A stretch of DNA of 64,000 bases from Sclerurus mexicanus (Eukaryota > Chordata > Aves > Passeriformes > Furnariidae). The notes below the pieces were generated by a model, which made no database searches, was not told where the DNA came from, and saw nothing but the letters and a program-made list of their open reading frames with translations. Position numbers and translations under genes: made by a program. This document shows positions 51,107-64,000 of this stretch, piece after piece; the stretch's first letter is position 1, and each line of letters opens with the position of its first letter. The stretch is from the NCBI GenBank assembly GCA_013396755.1, contig VWZF01005531.1, forward strand, positions 602,328 through 666,327, read 5' to 3'.

Positions 51107-54100
51107 ACAAAAATCAGAGGGACTTCAGGAGCAATGAATTCTTTAGAAGTCCTCTGGTCTGTATTTGGGCAAGGCTCCTGCTAATGTACATTGGGCTCCA
51201 GATCAGGCCTCATAATTGTCAAGTATTTTTATTTTTTTGCAAAGAGAAACCTTTCTACCTTTCTGCTTCTGAAAGGGTAAGTAGATAATGAACCCCAAAG
51301 GCCTGTACTGAGAGCACTGCTCTGCACTGAGCAAGACCTTCTGTGATGGATTTCTTCCTCCTAGACCAAGATGAGGAGAGCAGGGAAGGTAAGAGATTGA
51401 GCACTTCCATTGAAATCCATAGGATTACTGGTGCTGCATGCTCTGTAGCTGTGGGACTCCTTGCATGGTCTCTGCTAACCAAATTCATGTGAAGCCCCTA
51501 GTGACAGGCTGCTTCAATATCATGAGACACAGAATGTTCATTTTGGGGAGTGCAGGCATGTTCTTCAGACTTTGTCCCGTTGCTGACACATGAGAGCAGT
51601 GCAGGAGTGGCAAGGTCTGCAGTTCAAAGCCAAGGTGAGGGGGCCCTGCCAGCTGGTGAGCCTGGTGACTACTCACACAGCCACACACAACTTTACCCCA
51701 AAATAACCACCCGCTGGTCAGAATTATTCCATATTGGTGTTCCCACCCATTTTGGTTGCAGGATCTTCACCAAGAATGCTGCAGTATTAATTCCCCTCCA
51801 AAACAGAGTGCAGTTATGGGCTTTACTCTCACTTCTCTCTTGCAGACTTCACTTTGCTCTTGGTGAGATGAAGCCTGAAAACAGTGAACTTTTTGTCTGC
51901 TCATCATAAGAGCTTTACAGACCGACCATTTGCAGAGCACTTGTTCATGGAGGCAGAGTATAGGGCTCATGGGCACCTCTAGCAGGGCAGCTGGTGGACT
52001 CCTCCACTTCTGCTCTCTTGTTTATTTGGGCAGCCTGTGCCTTGAACATCACAGCAGTAATCCTTCCCTCCCTTCTCCTGTGTGACCTATTTGGAGCTGG
52101 ACAGCTTCTGACACTCATTTTTTTCATTAAAGTGCTCAAAAAGTCTTCTTTAAGAAAAATATGGAAGAAAGGGCTTATACAGAGAATGAGAAAAAAGTCT
52201 GGAGCCTGTTTTTCATTTTGACAGTCTCTAGATTTATTTACGCATTTCAGGCTATTCACTCGACTCAGGCTAATAATTAGAGTACTTTTCTTCATCACTT
52301 ACAGTTCACCATCAATAGAGGTTTAATGTTTGGGAGTGTTGGTAATGTTTCACTAATTAAACCATACTGAATAGATAATAACCCTCATTTAGGATTTTGA
52401 ACTGATGCGTAACTTCTGTTTTTATCATTGTGTCCTGCGGTTAGCACACATTAAATTTGTCCTTGAAAGACAATGCTTTTTCTTCAGCTGTATTCATCCT
52501 GTTTTATTTAGTACATCTGGAAATCAGGCCCAACATTGCTATTATTTCCCCATCTCCTGCCACTGCCCTGTGGAAGGACATGGTGTTCTGTAAAGCAGTT
52601 TCTCCCCCAAGTGTCTGCCCCAGTCCGTGTTCTATATGTAACTTTACATGGATAGATAATGCATTTCGAGGACTATATAAATACAGTTTTTACATTCCAG
52701 AGCTGAAATAATGTATTTGATAGTTGACAGAATTTAAATAATTTGAATTTTATTTAAAAGCTGGAAAGAGAATAGCAATTTTGGTTGCTGTTTTCTGAAT
52801 GTACAGCAGGTGGTGCTTAACAAATGTGCTTTACAGCCAATGCCTGAAAACAGCGAAGCCTGGCAACTTGAGTTTTAATCGTGCTTCCCAGTGTTTTCAA
52901 AGAGGCAGTTTGAATGGAAGGCCCTCAACAGGACTGACATACTTCAATATATACAATGTGCATGATGTTTGAATGGTGGGGATACAACAACAGCTCTTAA
53001 AAAAACACCTCTTGTGTGCTATAAGGAGCTATACATTTGGGAAAGAGCTAGGCATTAGCAGGATTATTCCCTCTTGATCATTGCCCTTTTCCTCCAGGCT
53101 CATCATGGTTCACTTAACTCATGGGACAGATCCAAGCTCCCAAGTACTGCTTTCCACGTGGACAAAAGAGTAGGAAGGAAATGGTGGGAGGAGACCTAGT
53201 CTGATGTCCCTGAATTCTCATTTGTACACCTGTCAATGAAAGAGTTTCTTTTTCTTCTGGCATCAACAGAAGAGCCTGGGCTGTGGTTCTGGTCACCTTT
53301 GCTGGTGTGCATGGGACCTGCCTCAGGACTAAACAAGAACCGGAGTCGCCGTTTCTTCTTTTGGTATCTTATTAGCAAGATAAGGAAGGTGCTGGGACTC
53401 AGGTGCTATTTACATTCTGCAGTGTCGAAACCTCAAGATTTATCTCCAATAAGGCAGCTGTTTTACACAAGCAAAAGCTATCATGAGCCAAGGGAATAAT
53501 ATGAAGAGGGGCAATGAGTTGGAGAGCTAAAGAGAATTTACGGACAAGCTTAGTAAAGTGTTAATTAAACTTTATTATTTCTAGGCCTGGTTTTTTTCTT
53601 CAAAATCATTATTTCTTTAAATTTAAAAGTGCATTTTTTTAAATTACTCATTAGAAGGCTCACAATTAATATCTCAGAGAGGCAAATTCCTCCTGCACAA
53701 ACACTGATAAGGTTTGAACAGGAGGAATGCAAACATTTACACCAATGTTTACTAGTGGTGTATCAACCCAAACCTTGTTGGACCTCTTCTGAAGCCTGGA
53801 AGGTACCTGGCTGCAGACTCTGAGCTTTAGTGACAGCCAGCCCTGCAAAACCCATTGAGAGGACGTTTCATGCTCTCATAATTGCCTAAAATCTCTGGAG
53901 TTACACTGGTTTTCAGATGTTCTGCTTGCCTACTAAACATCCAGTCATGCCACAGTGCTGCCCCAGTTTCTCTGGAGTCAAGACTTGATTCCCTGCTAGA
54001 ACTGAGACTACCGGCTGTCCATGGAATGGGATGGGAAACCCATGGATCTTATGGGCAGCTGGGGGGGATGCAGCCCTCATCCTGCAGCAGTTTTAAAGGC

Positions 54101-56223
54101 AATCCAGACTTTAAGTCAAGTTACGCAGCTGCAGACCTAGTGCTGGTGTTAAGAGTCCTTTAAGAGCTTGAGCACAGGAATTGGATGCTTTTCCAACGCG
54201 TCTGCAGAGCGATGCACATGAAGATCTGCCAGTTGGACTTGGATGTGGGAGTCTCACATCTGCAGTAGATTTAGTAGGATTCAAAACCAGAGTGATTTCA
54301 AATACAGACCTGATCAGACGCAGTTGGAAAAATACATGGTGCCACGAGATGTTGTGAATCATGGTTCAGATAGGGAAAGAAAACCTGTTTAAACCAAGGT
54401 TTTAGAGCAAAGGTGAGTGATCCATTAATGACCCAGAGCCCCTGAGACCTGAGTGGAAAAGCTGCCACCAGTTCAGCTAAGAGGCTGAAGATCTACCAGG
54501 ACCTTACACATGCAAGCTCTGTGAAGAGACCCTTGTTGCTCCAGAGCTGAGGAGGGAATGAGAGTGCACCTCTGTGGCATATGATGGTATAATTGTATAT
54601 AGGCAGTGGGAAATGATGTGAATTTATCTGAGGTGTTGCCAAGCAGACGTGGCCACATTCTCTCTGAAACCTTTCTAATAACAGACAATTAAAGGAGCCT
54701 CTGTTTAATGATCCTAAGAACCTTTTGAGGAGTAAGTGATCACAGCCAAGATTGTTGGGAGCCTGTGTGCAACTGAGTGTCTGCTTAACCACCATCTGCA
54801 GCTGTTGGCCAACCTTCTGCTTTTGTTTAAATCTGTATTCTCCACAGGCTGCTGCGAGCAGATCAGAGTGCTGCTGTGGCAATAATCAATACTGCTCTCA
54901 TTTTAACTTGCTCATCACTGAAAAAGCCAAGCTTAATATTGAAGTTTTTAAAAACAATATTGGGCATCAGACTGCATTGTTTCAGTTGCTACTTCATTAC
55001 AATAATAAAGCTGTAGGAAAAAGATTCATCGATATATTAATCTGTCACAAATTTATAGCATCTACTGCTCTTTCATCGGTCCCATTTTGCACAGTACTGG
55101 GCAAATGCCAAAGCAGACTGTAAAAAAAGTCTTTTATGGGCTTCAGTAGGAAAACATGATTTACCCAGTCCTGGAAAGGATGTGCTCTCGGGCATGGAGT
55201 AGGGTCAGCCCAAGGGTGTGTGCACATTTGCTTTGCATGTGTACAGGCAGGGTGTGATGGGGAAGGCACTGTGACTGTATCATAGGATGTAGAATGCATT
55301 GTCCATTTCAATGGTGAAGGCAGGTTCCCCTTTCCTCCCCAAATCAGAATATTTCTTTCTGGTATGGAGAATGACAGTGTTTCTCCACCGTGAGTATTCC
55401 CAAAGTGATCAGGAGAGACTCACACCTTGAGCCAAAGCCCTCCTGTCTGCTTCTGTCCCTGCCACAGTCAGCAATGGCTTACTGAGAGCTGAACAGAAAG
55501 TAGATTTGGCTCTCCACAGACCTGCTTCAAGGGATGGTTAATACTAAAATAGAAGAAACACTAAGCAAATCCCTAATGGAGCTGAAAGGAACAAATTTTA
55601 CTGCTTTATCTGCCAGTACTTCATCAGAATTTGTACTCTAAAATTTCATATTTGGGAATTTTCAAAGCTGCCTTCCATCTAAATGGAGATATATTCAGTG
55701 CCACAGTTTCCAGTGGGGAAAAAGGAAAAAGAAAGAAAAATTGAAAATGAAACTAATCTAGTTTGCTGTGACTCTTCTAGTCTAAAGCTTGTCCCCTTAG
55801 CCAAGGAAGGATAGGGTCAGGCAGTGTGAGAGAAGAAAGTACTTTGCTGCATGTGAAATTTAGAAAGGTATAAAAGTTGTCCCATTATTTAGGAGGTTGG
55901 TCTCTATAATGCTTGCCTGAATGTAGCTGGATTTCACAGTTTTTCTCAGAAGTGGAAGTGGTAAGGTGGAATTGGGTGTAATAAGGGTGTTCTCAGCAGC
56001 AGAGACTATTGTGCCATATCATTTGAAGACCTAAGAGCTGCTGATTCTTGTCTTTGGGTTTAACTCTACCAGTGTGTGCTGCACCAATCAAAGTGAACGT
56101 GACTTATTTCAGTGCAGTAAATGGAAACTCCAGCAGGCTTGGAGGCATGTGATAGAAATAAATTCTGTCATCTACGACTCTGAGAACACTGAACTGGCTC
56201 TTGGGGTGTCCTATAAGGCTATA

Positions 56224-56244
56224 CAACCACCTATAAGGTGGTTG
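56224..56244. repeat. 8-bp perfect hairpin with 5-nt loop
   Basis: CAACCACC, the loop TATAA, then GGTGGTTG. The stem is GC-rich for this region. The sequence CCTATAAGG also occurs just upstream at about 56210, so the loop region is part of a short direct repeat. Confidence 0.6.
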
Positions 56245-56454
56245 CCATTTTATCTATGTCCAAGTTCAGCCTTCACTGGCACTAACAGGTACGCCACATA
56301 TATTTTTCAGAGAAAACAGAAAGGCAATTAGGCATTTTTGTTTAAAGTCACTTGGATCAACAGAAATCCCTGTCCCAAGGCACAGAGTGGAGGATTAAGG
56401 TCTGAGCAGGAACTCTGCCGTGGGTCCTTTTAAACTGGCAGCAAGGAAAGGCAC

Positions 56455-56552
56455 TGGGGACATGGTTTAGTGGCAAAGTGGCAGTGCTACATTAACAGCT
56501 GGACTCGATCTTGGAACTCTTTTCCAAACTTAGCAGTTCTCTGATTCTATAA
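56455..56552 (+). mobile_element. CR1 LINE 3' tail (CR1-J-like)
   Basis: GGGGACATGGTTTAGTGGCA, GGCAGTGCTACATTAACAGC, TGGACTCGATCTTGGAACTC, TTTTCCAAACTTAGCAGTTC and the terminal TGATTCTAT match the last hundred bases of a common avian CR1 subfamily. The terminal ATTCTAT unit marks the 3' end. It is severely 5'-truncated and non-coding. Confidence 0.85.
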
Positions 56553-59500
56553 CCGTCTCTCAGTTCCTGGTATCCAGCAGTCCTTTTGTCCTGTGTGTAG
56601 GGAACCACTCACAGGTCATGTTTTTTTCAGATTTCGGCACATGGTCAGCCTGTGCCTCTCTGTGAATTCCTGGATCATGAAAAAGAATTACAAAAAATAC
56701 CAGAGACCTGGTGGAGACTGCACCCTGGTTTTCTTTGGTCCCTTTAATTATTTTTTTCAGTCCTGAATATCTCTTAACTTCATAGGTGTCTCTGAAAGGA
56801 CAGAAGAATGGCCTTTTGGAAAGGTAAAATGCTCTATTTAAGGCTGTATCACTTTTCTTTACATCTTCCTTATTGTTTTGTTTGGTTTTTGTCACTGAAG
56901 CTTCATAGTCATCTTAACATTTCCCACACTTGGCTTCATGAAGGAGCCCCGTGGCCTGTAATTAATGAAATGTGCTGTAAATGTCAGCACTTTGCTCATG
57001 AAACCGTTCTGTTTTTCCTTGATTCTTGACATTCAGACTTGTCAGCATGCTGCCGTGTGTTTTGCAACATTTCTTGTGTTATAGCGCGGCATCTCAACTG
57101 TGCAGGCTAAATGGGAGGTGCCTTTTCATGGCTTGGACAAATGCAGCTCCGGGAGTCTCCGTGGTCTAGCAGGTTTGCTTTGTGAGGTTACTGGGAATTT
57201 CCAAGTCACTTTGATTGAAAGTTTAATTACATCCCTCTTCTGGTGATGCTGGAACTCCATGACAGTGGAGGGCCCAGTTTTGGCCATGGCCACAGGAGTG
57301 CCTTCCACTTGTAGGTGAGACGTACGTAATGCCCTGGGACCTCTGGAGGCAGAGAACAACACCAGAATTCAAAAGCCCTTTTTTCAGAACCATTGTTCAG
57401 CATATGCAGGTACATTCACAACAGAATTTGAGAAGTGCAAGTACAAAAAAGAAACAGCTTCTATGTCTTTCAGCACCAAATTTTAATTCTTAAAAAAAAA
57501 AATGTTCTAGGTATTATGGTAACAGTCTGTTGTCTGATAACTAATGAAGGATAAATCTTTAGTTAATTAGGATGCTTACAGAGTGAAAGACTCCAGATTG
57601 GATTTTAGAAATCATTCACACTCAAAATCATTGATTCCTGTGATCTTTGTTTTTTTCTGTTTGCTTACTCTGTTTCTCTCCCAAAGCTTTTAAACTCCTG
57701 CTGTGGCATTTTGCCCACATTTTGTACAAAATATAAACAAACATGGGAGTTTTTTGCAGCAGTTAATGGTAGATCTTCCTTTCCTTTTGTAGGTCTGTTT
57801 GTTTTTGTAGGCTCATCAGCATTCTAAAGCAAAGTTTTTTGGTTTCCCATTTTAATGTTGGTGTCCTCTCATTTTATGTGCTCAGCTAAACTGTGCTGTT
57901 TCTTTCCTTATGGGTAACTGGAAGGGAAAGATTGCATTTATAGTTGAGATTGTGGCTGAGGCAGCTACATTAGCAGCTCACCTAGAATAAGGATATCTAT
58001 ATTTGGAGTATTTCCATATTGTATTTAAAAAAGAAGTAGTTTCAGTACTAGTGCCCTTCTAGGGTCTGATCCGTAACAGGTCTGTGGCCATGCAAACAAT
58101 ATTATCAAATACAGTGGGGAGATAGGTGCAAGACAAACCAAAAAGGTGACTAGCAGCAGCCCAGAGAAAACGAGGTCGTTTCCCAGCCAGTAAATTTAGA
58201 GATTTTTTTTTTCCGGAAAATGTTGAAAGGGGTCACACAAGCAGCTAAGCTCATTGAGCACACTGCTTTAGTCTGAAGTGGCTCCTCTCTGATGAAATAA
58301 CGCAGTGCTAGCCCCGACACACGGGAAAACAGGAGTATGTTCTTGATACAGCTATTTTTATAAAGTAGCCTGTCATTTTTTTCTATTCTAAAAGCATGTA
58401 TTAAACCCTCTGAAATGGATCATCTTTTAGGGATGTCATTTCAAACTATTCAATCGGCTGGAAATATGTTTTCAACAGAACTTATGGTCTAAAATATGGG
58501 AACAATGCAATGTATTCATAAATGACTGCTGCTGTTGCTTAATCTGGTAGTGATTTACATGCAGAAGGTTTCTCTCTGTTCGTGGTGTGCATTTCTAATT
58601 CTTTTTCTATTAGAGAATGAAAAAGAAGCTAAATTTTGACTCAGAAATTGTATAAAATGATCACAAAAATCAGTACTGTGCTTCCAATTAGTGTTCTAAT
58701 TTTCCTATCATTTGCTCTTAATGAGAAAGCAAAGATTTCAGCAAGAGTTTTGTTATTTACTTTGGTTATTTAAATTAGTCAGAATTTCATCCACAGACAG
58801 TAAATCTGGTAGAAAGATAGTGCCTTCAGCTGGTCTGGCGGGCTGGGAGAAAGGGATTTTTTCTGGCTTGCTCCTACCAGTCCCAGGAAAAGTGGAGTGT
58901 AGGTTCTTGCTGGCTGCGTGCAACTTCTAAAGGAGCAAAAAGCCCTGAGATACTCGGTAACACCTTCTTTTCTGGTCGCTGCAAATGTGTATGTGCTTAA
59001 TTTCGGAGTAACTTTGTAGATAATAAAATATTTCCCTCGGAAGTCAGCAAGGAATATTTGCTTCATTTAGGATTCCCACTAGAGGGAGTACTGATAATGT
59101 TTTAAAGTTGAAGACGTTTAAATTGCGTTTAGCAGCATTTGTGTAAATCTGGAGCACCAGACAAAGATTTGGGTTCCTGCCTCTCCTAAAAGTCCTGTTA
59201 GGTGCTAAATCAGGAATCAGAGGGTTTCTCAGTGCTCTGGAAAGACTCTGGATAAACTGCTTTTGAAGAAAGGCTACTGTTTGTCTCCTAACTTACGTAA
59301 CTGCCTTGTTGAAGGACTGCACTGAAGGGCATGAAGTGATAAAATGAGCTTTAATTGCCATCAGGAATAACTCAGGGGTGGAATGTAAGGGCTTTTTTCT
59401 TCACTGCTAAGATTCATATGTCCCAGTGTTGTCCTGATCTCTGGAAGCAATTTCTTTAAGCTGAACTTAGAATTTAAAACTATTGGCAGTTAGATATTTG

Positions 59501-61735
59501 GTGTTTTTTTCTCTCCAGAGTTGAAATAATGTCTAGGTGGAAGGAAGAAAAGAGATGAAATCTCTCTTTTCTTTTGAATTGATTTTTTTAAAGCAAACAT
59601 CTAAGTACTATTATGCTGTGGATGAAAGAGCTGGGCAGCTTCTGAAGAGTGGCTGGACTGATGAGAGGACATAGGCACTACAACGTCAGAGTGCTTTTGT
59701 TGGTTATGTGTGCATCCAGCCCCGTGGTAAAGCCGACAGTCCCGAGTGGGGTCCTTACACTCTACATACAGGTAGGGTTAGAAGTGATGCCTCCAAACAG
59801 GAGCTGTAAAAATCTGGGCACTGAGTAGGAACTACTCATACAGGTGGTAATTTCAGTGCTGGTGGGGAATGCATGTGAGTAGCTGTCACATTAATTCTGT
59901 TCTCACTTGGTCAAAAACCTTATAGCAAACATCTTTGGGAAGAGTTACTTTTGTGAATCAATTTTCATTTCACTTCTGCACTTCTGTCCTCTCCCTCCAT
60001 CTCTTGGTATTTGTGTGAAATGTGACATATACCCACAGCTCTAATGTCTATTTACGTGTTTTCTGTTATTTTTTTCTCTTTTTTTTATAATCTCAACCCT
60101 ATGAAATCTGATTGTGTGCCCACAACAGTCCTGATAAGTGAAAACTTAATTTAAAAAAAGGATCCCATAACCAAACGTATGTTTTTGCAGCTAAATCTAA
60201 ATCTTTACACAAAACATGAAGCATTCTAGAGTTAAAGGGAATAATAGCATTAGAGGTGTTACATTTCACACTCTTCTAGAAGGGAATAAGAGAAAATGAG
60301 TCTATATATTCAAGTCTGCTTGTGTCAGTAATTGTTTCCATATTGCAAACCCAATCTGAGCTGCAGGGACTGTAACCTGAGTGTCAGCTCTGCAGTTGTT
60401 CAGAACCACTGCACGTGTCTCGGGAGTGGAATCGGTGGTGCGTCCTCATGAGAGGCTGAGTGTTCAAGCTGAATGAATGGTACATGGGCTAAAATCACAG
60501 GCTGCCATTAATGTATGACGTCTTGAGATGTTTCCTGTTTAAATTGCAGATAGATAACCTGGCTGCTCTCTTTTTTTGGTCACTCTGGGTGATATGAGTG
60601 GACAGCAAGCAGGCTGTTGTATTGCCAGATGGCATCTGACTGCCTACATCCTTACCAGTACAAAAAGACTGTAAATTAGCTAGATGAAAGAAACTAGCTA
60701 AAAAGAAAGAGAATTATTAGGTATTTGGAGAACTAAAACAAGGTTAAATGCAATATGGCCATGTCATAATTATTGAACTAATCATGCAATAAAATCTCTC
60801 TGAGAAACCTTCCGAGTGGGAGTTCACAGTACATCAGAAGTTTAATATGGAATGAGAAACACTAATACATAGTAATTGTTCTGCAGCCATCTGTGCATAA
60901 GCTATATTTTTAAGCCTGAATTTATTTGCTGTGGGACTAGTCATGCACGAAAACACTCCCTCTCATCTATTTTCAGAACAAAACCAGGAGACTTATCAAA
61001 TGTTTAACACTGATGCTTTGTGGTTAAACTAAAAATTCCTGCTGTTGGTGCCTTCCTCTTTCCCAGTGGATTTCATTGCTGTTTTCCAGTTCTCCTTCTG
61101 GAAGCATGCTATGAAGGTTTTTGGTTGCTTTTAAGACACTTGCTGTTCTAACAGTAGTTTGTTAGTCATAGTCTCTTCAAAGTTTTGAATGCTTCTGGAT
61201 AAAAATGGATTTGAAGCTGGTATGAGATTAAAAACTCTTGCTAAATGTAATGATTTTGATAAAGTGCAGACTGAATTATTCAGAGTATTAGTGATTGTTC
61301 AGACAATCCAGCAGCTTGCAAATTTCTTTTTCCTTCCTCCTCATAGGCACTGCTCTTTTTTCTGCCCCAGATTTCTCTGCAGCTTTTCAAAATGCTTCTC
61401 TCCATTGGCTGGATCTTTGTAAAGACTCCCCAAAGCATTTGTGCCAGAGCAGCCTCCTGCCCAGCTGGAGGACCTACGTGGCACTGATGCCCTGTGGCAT
61501 CTCTGCTTGAAAACGTGCATAATGTGTTTATCACAAAAATATGCTCTCCATAACACTGCATTTTCTTTCTAGAGAAACCTCAGAGGCCTGATTCTCACCT
61601 CATATGGGTTAATAGGTTCAAAATTAACCTTTAAGGCCACTGATATATCTCTCTGTTATGCCATGGGACTGGAGTTTTGAATTTATAGAATACATCAGTA
61701 AAATTCTTCAGAATACTAGATGACATGTATCAGGT

Positions 61736-61785
61736 GCCTTAATTTAAGAATAATCCATTTTAAGGGCCTATTCTTAAATTAAGGC
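61736..61785. repeat. Perfect 17-bp inverted repeat with 16-nt spacer
   Basis: GCCTTAATTTAAGAATA (61736-61752) and TATTCTTAAATTAAGGC (61769-61785) are exact reverse complements around ATCCATTTTAAGGGCC. It is the longest perfect inverted repeat I noticed. It could be a tiny palindromic remnant of a DNA transposon, a hairpin-forming site or a local inverted duplication. No target-site duplication is evident. Confidence 0.75.
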
Positions 61786-64000
61786 TCAGTAAAATACCCC
61801 ACAGGCAGAAGTGAAATGCATAAACTTTGAAGTGTGTGTTGATGAGATGGGATGGTAAATGCATTTTAGCTACATATAGATCTTTATCTCCCTTTGTCTC
61901 TGACAGAACTTTAAGTAATGGTAAAAAAGTGACAAAAAAAGATTTTTCCCAGAGGAGTACTAAAAACGATCTGTCAAATTACCGTTGCCTTTCATACCGA
62001 AAGAAGAAATCTCAGGCTTAAATCTCCTGATTTATGTTGCTTTTGAATAACATGTCTTGTCTGACTTTGGCCCTAAGAAGATAACCCTGAAGGATATGAT
62101 CAGGTATGCTGAAGGAGCACATTTCTTAGTTCTGCTTGTCAAGCAGCTTCCCTTGTTTCTGGTGGAGGAAGAAGGTGATGGCAGGGTTGTCTGGGCTTGG
62201 TTTGTAAGTCTTGCACAGTACTGCAGCTTCCACGGGTGATTGATGTGTCCTGAACAGTGCTGGGAAGGGTATTGCAAATGGTATTCAGAGAAAAAGTGTC
62301 ACCTGCCCCAGTACGAAGAAAATGTTTATGCAAAAGAATGGGTTGGGTGGTTACTCTTGATAAGCGAGTGCTATCAGAGGACAGCTAACACCATAGTTGT
62401 TGCTCAAGATTTTCTATGAACTAGTAATATAAACTGGTGTGCAAACAGACGTAAGTGGAAGCAAACCGGCTGGCTTTCTGCATTGCATTGGCAAGGGTTT
62501 CGTCCACAGCACCAGCTTGTCTAACTCAAGATCACCCTTTGTGAGGACTTGCACTGAGAGCAAGTCAATCAGCACTGAGAGCATAAGAAAGCACGACTGG
62601 ATTGTGCTGCACGACGCTGCCCCAGGCTCATAAATTTAGCTCATGATGGATAACACGGCTGCAAACCCAGACACAGTTACCTGGGAGCAGTTTGCTGGCA
62701 GCGCACAGGGCTGCATCCACTTATGCCAGATGTGGAGCGTGTGTATTTTGTTGTCCTGTAAGGACTGCACTGGCTCCTCACAGGAGCAGAGAGAGCTCAA
62801 TCCTACAAGGTTGTTAACAAGCTCAGACTAAGAGGGGATGGAAAATAAAGACTTTTGATTTGTGTAGTTTTAGATGTTAGGTGCAGAGGAATTCTGGAGG
62901 TTGTCCAGAAGACTGAGTGGCTTTCCAGAGACTTAATAGACTACCTACAGTTAAACTGGGCTAATGCCATGTACTGATTGGAAACATAAAAATCTTGTCC
63001 ATGTTCACTAAAGTGATCCATTATTGTCATAGTTCCATAATGGTGTCTTGAATAAATGAAATCGCTATTAAAGGAGGGGGAAAAAAAGATTACAGTACTA
63101 CATGTCCTGTCTTTTGTTAGGCACATATGAGGTGGGAAAGGTATTAGCACTTAGGTATATCAGGAGATGCTTAATTTTAATATGGACCTTTGGCAATTAA
63201 AGGAGTGATGTTGAAGGTGAAGACATGCCCCAGACTTACTCCCCTTTCCCCTCTGAAGTTGGGGTTCCCATTAGGTGTCTGTTAAATATCATGTGGAGAA
63301 AGTGCTGTGACCTGCTGTGTGGGAACACAGATGTTTGTTTCCTATGTAGAAAAGTGGATGGGAATCAGAGATTCCACATCTGCTGGCTGTGGAAGTAGGC
63401 TTTTCAGCATGAGAGCCATCTACTATCTAACAGCTTTGTAGCTCCTAGCATCTGAGATTCCTATTAGGAAGGATAAAATTTGTTGTGATGGGGAATTTTA
63501 AAGGTGTTTACAGGTTGGATGTGCCTCTTCACCACCTCAATGTTTAGCTCAACATAGCCATCAAGCCATAGGAGAACCCCTCTCCAGAGCAAGGTATCAA
63601 TTTCCTATTGGCTTAGCTGATTCCTTATTAATAAAACAAATCTGGAAAACTGCTCTAAGCAGAGGGGCTGAAACTTGATCTCTATTATCAAATCTTACCA
63701 AAAAATATAAAATGTGGTTAAGTCTATTTTATAAAACATCGATTAAATGCTCACAGAAAACTTTTTACCATATATTCAAAGCATCATGAAAGACAGTTTT
63801 GGAGACATAAATTAACTGAAAGAGGCTTGAAGTGTAAGCTGTGGTAGAGTCTATACTAATACTTCTAAAACTGCTATCATCTCTTATAAGTCAGAAATTG
63901 CCAATTTATTTCAAAATCAAACACTGATTACACAGGAAGGAGGATGGTTGCCAATGCGTAGTCCCAGGGATTAGTCCTGGGCACGGTGGGTTGCCTGTGG

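Larger units (their letters stand above)
45086..64000. other. Intergenic sequence downstream of BMPER
   Basis: I find no coding exon with splice support, no RNA gene and no CpG-rich promoter in these 19 kb. The open frames are short, often overlap frames on the other strand, and match nothing I recognise. Old repeat fragments and a CR1 tail are listed separately. The rest is AT-rich single-copy-looking DNA. In mammals the next gene after BMPER on this side is NPSR1, several hundred kb away, so an empty stretch is expected here. Confidence 0.75.

Noticed and set aside
45086..64000. Exons of NPSR1, the expected next gene
   Set aside because: No segment encodes recognisable seven-helix receptor sequence, and in mammals the gene is much farther away.
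1..64000. CRISPR arrays, operons, prophage, plasmid or retroviral structures
   Set aside because: The window has introns, CR1 elements and a vertebrate gene. No regularly spaced repeats, paired LTRs, integrase or polymerase domains other than the dead CR1 end were seen.

Overview
This is a vertebrate nuclear window, almost certainly from a bird. It is AT-rich and mostly non-coding, with long introns, CR1 retrotransposon fragments, and a SINE with a tRNA-Ile-like head and a CR1-like tail of the type described in songbirds. The only protein-coding gene I can support is the 3' end of BMPER (BMP-binding endothelial regulator, also called Crossveinless-2) on the + strand. Its last three coding exons lie at 3486-3822, 39339-39469 and 44479-44660. 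They have consensus splice sites, their codon phases match across both junctions, and the stop codon ends at 44660. Together they encode about 216 residues: the end of the von Willebrand type D domain, a C8 module and a ten-cysteine TIL module.

Layout: 1-3485 is the end of an upstream BMPER intron. 3823-39338 is a 35.5-kb intron holding a SINE at about 4.2 kb, a minus-strand CR1 at 9.2 kb, a plus-strand CR1 with a decayed ORF2 end at 30.8 kb, several small repeats and hairpins, and some AT-rich homeodomain-motif clusters. 39470-44478 is a 5.0-kb intron. 44661 to about 45085 is a short 3' UTR ending after an AATAAA signal, with a perfect Pumilio-type element and GU/AU-rich tracts. From about 45.1 kb to 64 kb I find no gene. 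That stretch holds faint ancient repeats (a 5S-rRNA-like piece at 46.2 kb, MIR-like pieces at 47.8 and 51.0 kb, a sauropsid-type repeat at 50.0 kb), a CR1 3' end at 56.5 kb and a long perfect inverted repeat at 61.7 kb.

I found no CRISPR array, operon, intact transposon, retrovirus or RNA gene, and nothing that amounts to a new biological system. The observations most worth a second look are the pyrimidine tract beside the 337-nt BMPER exon, the 5S-like fragment, the 17-bp inverted repeat at 61.7 kb, a candidate antisense exon at 15.1 kb, and the possible enhancer-like segments in the BMPER introns. Family names for old repeats rest on remembered consensus sequences and were not checked against a database.
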